Assembly: GCF_900091595.1 (NCBI RefSeq)
Contig: NZ_FMCW01000006.1
Span: 62,001-126,000 of the forward strand
Origin: Micromonospora haikouensis
Lineage (GTDB): Bacteria > Actinomycetota > Actinomycetes > Mycobacteriales > Micromonosporaceae
Length of the DNA: 64,000 nucleotides
Reading direction: 5' to 3'
This document shows positions 60,985 to 64,000 of this stretch, piece after piece. Each line of letters opens with the position of its first letter. Position 1 is the first letter of the stretch. The notes under the pieces are model-generated. The model was not told the origin of the DNA. It made no database searches and saw only the letters and a list, made by a program, of their open reading frames with translations. The translations under genes and the position numbers were made by a program.

Positions 60985-61221
60985 GTGTGCCGCAGCATCA
61001 AGACCCTGCGTGAGCCGTACGTGCCGGAGGTGAGCCGGGCCGACATCGAGGCGGCGGCGTTGCAGTACGTCCGGAAGATCTCCGGGTTCCGCGCGCCGGC
61101 CGCGCACAACGCGGCGGCGTTCGACGCGGCGGTGGCCGCCGTCGCCGAGGCCACCGCGACGCTGCTCGACCAGCTCGTGGTGCGCGGCGGCGCCCCGCAG
61201 CGCCCGGCCACCGAGGGCTGA
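60985..61221 (+). CDS. DUF2277 domain-containing protein
   Basis: A 78-aa helical protein starting [16 protein letters not shown], the DUF2277 signature, with a [19 protein letters not shown] core. GTG 60985 has GAGGAGG at good spacing. It is divergent from miaB, 52 bp away. Function is unknown. Confidence 0.88.
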   Translation: MCRSIKTLREPYVPEVSRADIEAAALQYVRKISGFRAPAAHNAAAFDAAVAAVAEATATLLDQLVVRGGAPQRPATEG

Positions 61222-61335
61222 GCCGGGGACGCCGCGGCCCCGGGCCAGCGAACGCTGAACCGGGGCCGCCGGGGGCCGGGCTGGACCGGGGCCGCCGGGC
61301 AGCGCCCGGGGCTCCGGGTCGGTCGACCCCGGCGG

Positions 61336-61815
61336 TCAGGCCGCGGCGAGGGCCGGGAAGACCGAGTCCGGGGCCCACCTCGACCGGTGGCAGCGCGACC
61401 AGCCCCGGCAGCCGGGGTGGGCCACGGTGCACAGCCGCTGGTTGCTCAGCACCTCGCCGTCGTCGGTCTCCCGCACGTCGAAGTGCACCGGGCGGATGGT
61501 GCCGTCGGGCGCGACCAGCAGGTGCCGGCCGGCGTCGAGGGTGTCGTCGCGCAGCACGCAGTTGCGGCCGAGCAGCCGGGCCAGCGCGGCGACGCAGGGC
61601 AGCTCCGTCAGGCTCTCGGGCACCCCGTAGCAGTCCACCATGGCGCCGAACACCCCCGGTGCCTCCCAGACGTCGCAGATCACCGCGTACGTCGGCAGCC
61701 GCGCCGGATCGGCCACCGCGAGCGGCATCACCACCCGCCCCAGGGCCTCGGCCAGCGCCGGGTACACCTCCACCGGGGGTGCCCCGTCGATTCTCCAGTT
61801 CCACAGCTCGGTCAC
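61336..61815 (-). CDS. Hypothetical protein
   Basis: A 159-aa protein that I do not recognise. GTG 61815 has GAGGAGG 6 bases upstream, which supports translation. It has a mixed alpha/beta pattern ([20 protein letters not shown]) and ends with a Trp/Cys/Arg-rich stretch ([15 protein letters not shown]). A longer in-frame start at 61842 lacks a ribosome site. There is no signal peptide or transmembrane helix. Confidence 0.65.
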   Translation of the reverse strand: MTELWNWRIDGAPPVEVYPALAEALGRVVMPLAVADPARLPTYAVICDVWEAPGVFGAMVDCYGVPESLTELPCVAALARLLGRNCVLRDDTLDAGRHLLVAPDGTIRPVHFDVRETDDGEVLSNQRLCTVAHPGCRGWSRCHRSRWAPDSVFPALAAA

Positions 61816-62005
61816 GCCGCCTCCTCGCTGCGTTCGTCCCACCGGCCTCCGGATCGGGCCTTACTGACGATGGTGGGGGGCATTTGACCGCAGCCGGGGG
61901 CAAGTTACCGGTCTGTGACCATTCCGGGCAAAATTTCCTGCACCGCCGTCGCGGACAGTGGCGGAAAGACGACAGTTTATCGGCTATGGTGCCGGCCCCT
62001 CGCCG

Positions 62006-62995
62006 TCAGCGCACGACCAGCAGGTGCTCGCCGCGCGGCAGCAGCTCGCCGATCACCGTGGCCCCCGGCAGCTCCCCGGCGACCAGCAGCCCGCCCGAGG
62101 TCTGCGCGTCGGCCAGCAGCAGCCGCTCCCCCTCGTCGGCGCCGCCGAAGTCGGTCCAGGGCGTCACCCAGTCCAGGTTGCGCCGGGTGCCGCCGCTGAC
62201 GTACCCGTCGCGCAGCGCCTCCCGCGCGCCCGGCAGGTAGGGCACCCGGGCCGCGTCGATCGCCACCGTGAGCCGGCTGGCCCGGGCCAGCTTCGAGGCG
62301 TGCCCCAGCAGCCCGAACCCGGTCACGTCGGTGCCGCACCGGATGCCGGCGGCGACCGCCGCCCGGGCCGCGTCCCGGTTCAGCGCCGCCATCGAGGCGA
62401 CCGCCTCGGCGAACCGCTCGCCGGTGGCCTTGTGCCGGCTGTTGAGCACCCCGACGCCGAGCGGCTTGGTCAGCGACAGCGGCAGCCCGGCCCGCCCGGC
62501 GTCGAGGGTGATCAGCTCCTCGGGCCGGACCACGCCGGTGACCGCGAGCCCGTACTTCGGGCCGTCGTCGTCGACGCTGTGCCCGCCGGCCAGGTGGCAG
62601 CCGGCCTCCCGGGCCACGTCCTGGCCGCCGCGCAGCACCTCCCGGGCCAGCTCCAGCGGCAGCCGCTCGCGCGGCCAGCAGAGCAGGTTGAGCGCGACGA
62701 GCGGCGTGCCGCCCATGGCGTACACGTCGGAGAGCGCGTTGGCGGCGGCGATGCGCCCCCAGTCGTAGGCGTCGTCGACGACCGGGGTGAAGAAGTCGGC
62801 GGTGGTCACCAGGCCGGTGCGCTCGTCGAGGCGGACCACCGCGGCGTCGTCGCCGTTCTCCAGCCCGACCAGCAGGTCGGCCGTGCCGCTGGCCGGGCCG
62901 AGGCCGGCGACCATCGCCTCCAGCTCCCCGGGCGGGATCTTGCACGCGCAGCCGCCGCCGCGGGCGTAGTCGGTCAGGCGAACCGGCTCGGTCAT
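62006..62995 (-). CDS. selD: Selenide, water dikinase
   Basis: Makes selenophosphate from selenide and ATP for selenocysteine or 2-selenouridine; 329 aa. The active-site loop is [10 protein letters not shown], with Cys in the position that is Sec in some homologues, plus the ATP-linked Lys. [24 protein letters not shown] and AGGHSVDD are further family motifs, and [10 protein letters not shown] opens the second half. ATG 62995 is chosen over upstream starts that add Arg-rich sequence. No selA, selB or tRNA-Sec is in the window. Confidence 0.95.
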   Translation of the reverse strand: MTEPVRLTDYARGGGCACKIPPGELEAMVAGLGPASGTADLLVGLENGDDAAVVRLDERTGLVTTADFFTPVVDDAYDWGRIAAANALSDVYAMGGTPLVALNLLCWPRERLPLELAREVLRGGQDVAREAGCHLAGGHSVDDDGPKYGLAVTGVVRPEELITLDAGRAGLPLSLTKPLGVGVLNSRHKATGERFAEAVASMAALNRDAARAAVAAGIRCGTDVTGFGLLGHASKLARASRLTVAIDAARVPYLPGAREALRDGYVSGGTRRNLDWVTPWTDFGGADEGERLLLADAQTSGGLLVAGELPGATVIGELLPRGEHLLVVR

Positions 62996-63198
62996 CCCCC
63001 CATGATCGCCTCGATCCGGCCCCGCCGCCAGCCGAACGGGCCGGTCGGGGACGGATACCGGACTCCCGGCGCGGATCGTTACCGGTGTTACCGCACCGTG
63101 ACCAGATGAGTGGCGATCCGCCATGTCGGCCCGCCTACAGTGGCCGGACCGGGGGTCATCCGACCCAGACGTACGTGACGACAGGGACGGTGGACGAC

Positions 63199-63945
63199 GT
63201 GACGACGGCCGAACCGCTCATCGTGCTGGACGGGGTCAACAAGCACTTCGGGCCGCTGCACGTGCTGCAGGACGTCTCGCTCTCGGTCGGCCGGGGCGAG
63301 GTCGTCGTCGTGATCGGACCGTCGGGCTCGGGCAAGTCGACGCTGTGCCGGGCGATCAACCGGTTGGAGCCGATCAGCTCCGGCACCATCACCTTCGACG
63401 GCACCCCGCTGCCCGCCGAGGGCAAGGCGCTGGCCCGGCTGCGCAGTGAGGTCGGCATGGTGTTCCAGTCGTTCAACCTCTTCGCGCACAAGACGATCCT
63501 GGAGAACGTCACGCTCGGCCCCGTCAAGGTCCGCAAGGAGAAGCCGGCCGCCGCACGCGAGCGCGGGCTGGCCCTGCTGGACCGGGTCGGCATCGCCAAC
63601 CAGGCCGACAAGTATCCTGCCCAGCTCTCCGGCGGCCAGCAGCAGCGGGCGGCGATCGCCCGCGCGCTGGCCATGCAGCCCAAGGCGATGCTGTTCGACG
63701 AGCCCACCAGCGCGCTCGACCCGGAGATGGTCGGCGAGGTGCTGGAGGTGATGACCTCCCTGGCCCGCGACGGCATGACCATGGTCGTGGTCACCCACGA
63801 GATGGGCTTCGCCCGGCACGCGGCCAACCGGGTCATCTTCATGGCCGACGGCCAGCTCGTCGAGGACGCTCCCCCGGCCGAGTTCTTCGCCAACCCGCGC
63901 AGCGAGCGCGCCAAGGACTTCCTGTCGAAGATCCTGACGCACTAG
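63199..63945 (+). CDS. Polar amino-acid ABC transporter ATP-binding protein (GluA/GlnQ family)
   Basis: A 248-aa ATPase energising uptake of glutamate, glutamine or a similar amino acid. GPSGSGKST is Walker A, the Q-loop is [12 protein letters not shown], the signature LSGGQQQR, Walker [15 protein letters not shown] and the H-loop [11 protein letters not shown] at 63190 is an alternative start. GAAGGAGAGA at the end of the window (63990-63999) is probably the ribosome site of the next gene, expected to be the substrate-binding protein. Confidence 0.94.
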   Translation: MTTAEPLIVLDGVNKHFGPLHVLQDVSLSVGRGEVVVVIGPSGSGKSTLCRAINRLEPISSGTITFDGTPLPAEGKALARLRSEVGMVFQSFNLFAHKTILENVTLGPVKVRKEKPAAARERGLALLDRVGIANQADKYPAQLSGGQQQRAAIARALAMQPKAMLFDEPTSALDPEMVGEVLEVMTSLARDGMTMVVVTHEMGFARHAANRVIFMADGQLVEDAPPAEFFANPRSERAKDFLSKILTH

Positions 63946-64000
63946 GCGTCCGTCCGTGGAGCGCGTCGTCCCCCGGCGGGCTCCGTCGAAGAAGGAGAGA

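Noticed and set aside
61240..61320. Repeat of ACCGGGGCCGCCGGG after the DUF2277 gene
   Set aside because: Two short GC-rich copies in a GC-rich spacer; could be a terminator but no clear hairpin pairing was preferred.
61816..62005. Possible tRNA-Sec near selD
   Set aside because: No cloverleaf, no TCA anticodon arm and no CCA-ready acceptor stem could be formed by eye.

Overview
The window looks like chromosomal DNA from a Micromonosporaceae actinomycete, most likely Micromonospora or a close relative. Codons are very GC-rich, GTG and TTG starts are common, and actinobacterial families (DUF3159, DUF3710, DUF3093, DUF4193, DUF3039, DUF3099, DUF2332, Spo0M, SigA/SigB, IdeR) are frequent. The backbone follows, from memory, the Mycobacterium tuberculosis Rv2689c-Rv2733c order: TRAM methyltransferase, APC permease, two TrkA genes, DUF3159, OB-fold, DUF3710, dut, DUF3093, DUF4193, cei, suhB, sigA, then sigB, ideR, nrdR, lexA, hflX, dapF, miaA and miaB. 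Other genes are interleaved in that frame. No rRNA, tRNA, CRISPR array, transposase or phage gene was seen.

Layout. 1-6.1 kb: partial anmK, an RNA methyltransferase, a KimA-like permease and two divergent TrkA proteins, plausibly one potassium module. 6.1-12.5 kb: conserved actinobacterial genes with dut, cei and suhB. 12.8-20.1 kb: sigA, a small zinc protein, an SF2 helicase, a TRIC channel, and a psuG-kinase pair for pseudouridine salvage. 20.2-25.8 kb is accessory: a BrnT/BrnA-like toxin-antitoxin pair, LtrA, a HhH-GPD protein, and a tightly coupled DUF262-HipA pair with less extreme GC. 25.8-38.8 kb: an NPPF methyltransferase, dtd, Spo0M divergent from sigB, a GNAT/acyl-CoA-ligase protein next to an AcuC-type deacetylase, a rhodanese, ideR, a lipoprotein, and a hydrolase remnant.

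38.9-47.4 kb: the nrdR-nrdJ ribonucleotide reductase operon, divergent from lexA. NrdJ carries three inteins, each inserted in a conserved active-site motif. Two NrdR-box-like sites lie before nrdR and two SOS boxes before lexA. 47.5-56.6 kb: a secreted propeller-like protein with a glycine-rich tail, hflX, malic enzyme, dapF, miaA, a dioxygenase-fold protein and a DUF349 protein. 57-59.4 kb: an E1-like GH5-CBM2 endoglucanase followed by a 5'-truncated pectate lyase. 59.4-64 kb: miaB, DUF2277, an unknown protein, selD, and the ATPase of an amino-acid ABC transporter whose next gene lies beyond the window.

Two intergenic repeat families recur. One is about 55 bp with a GTTAAC core (four copies), which abuts or overlaps start and stop codons. 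The other is a palindrome of about 60 bp with GGTGATCAAGAG arms (two copies), both between convergent genes.
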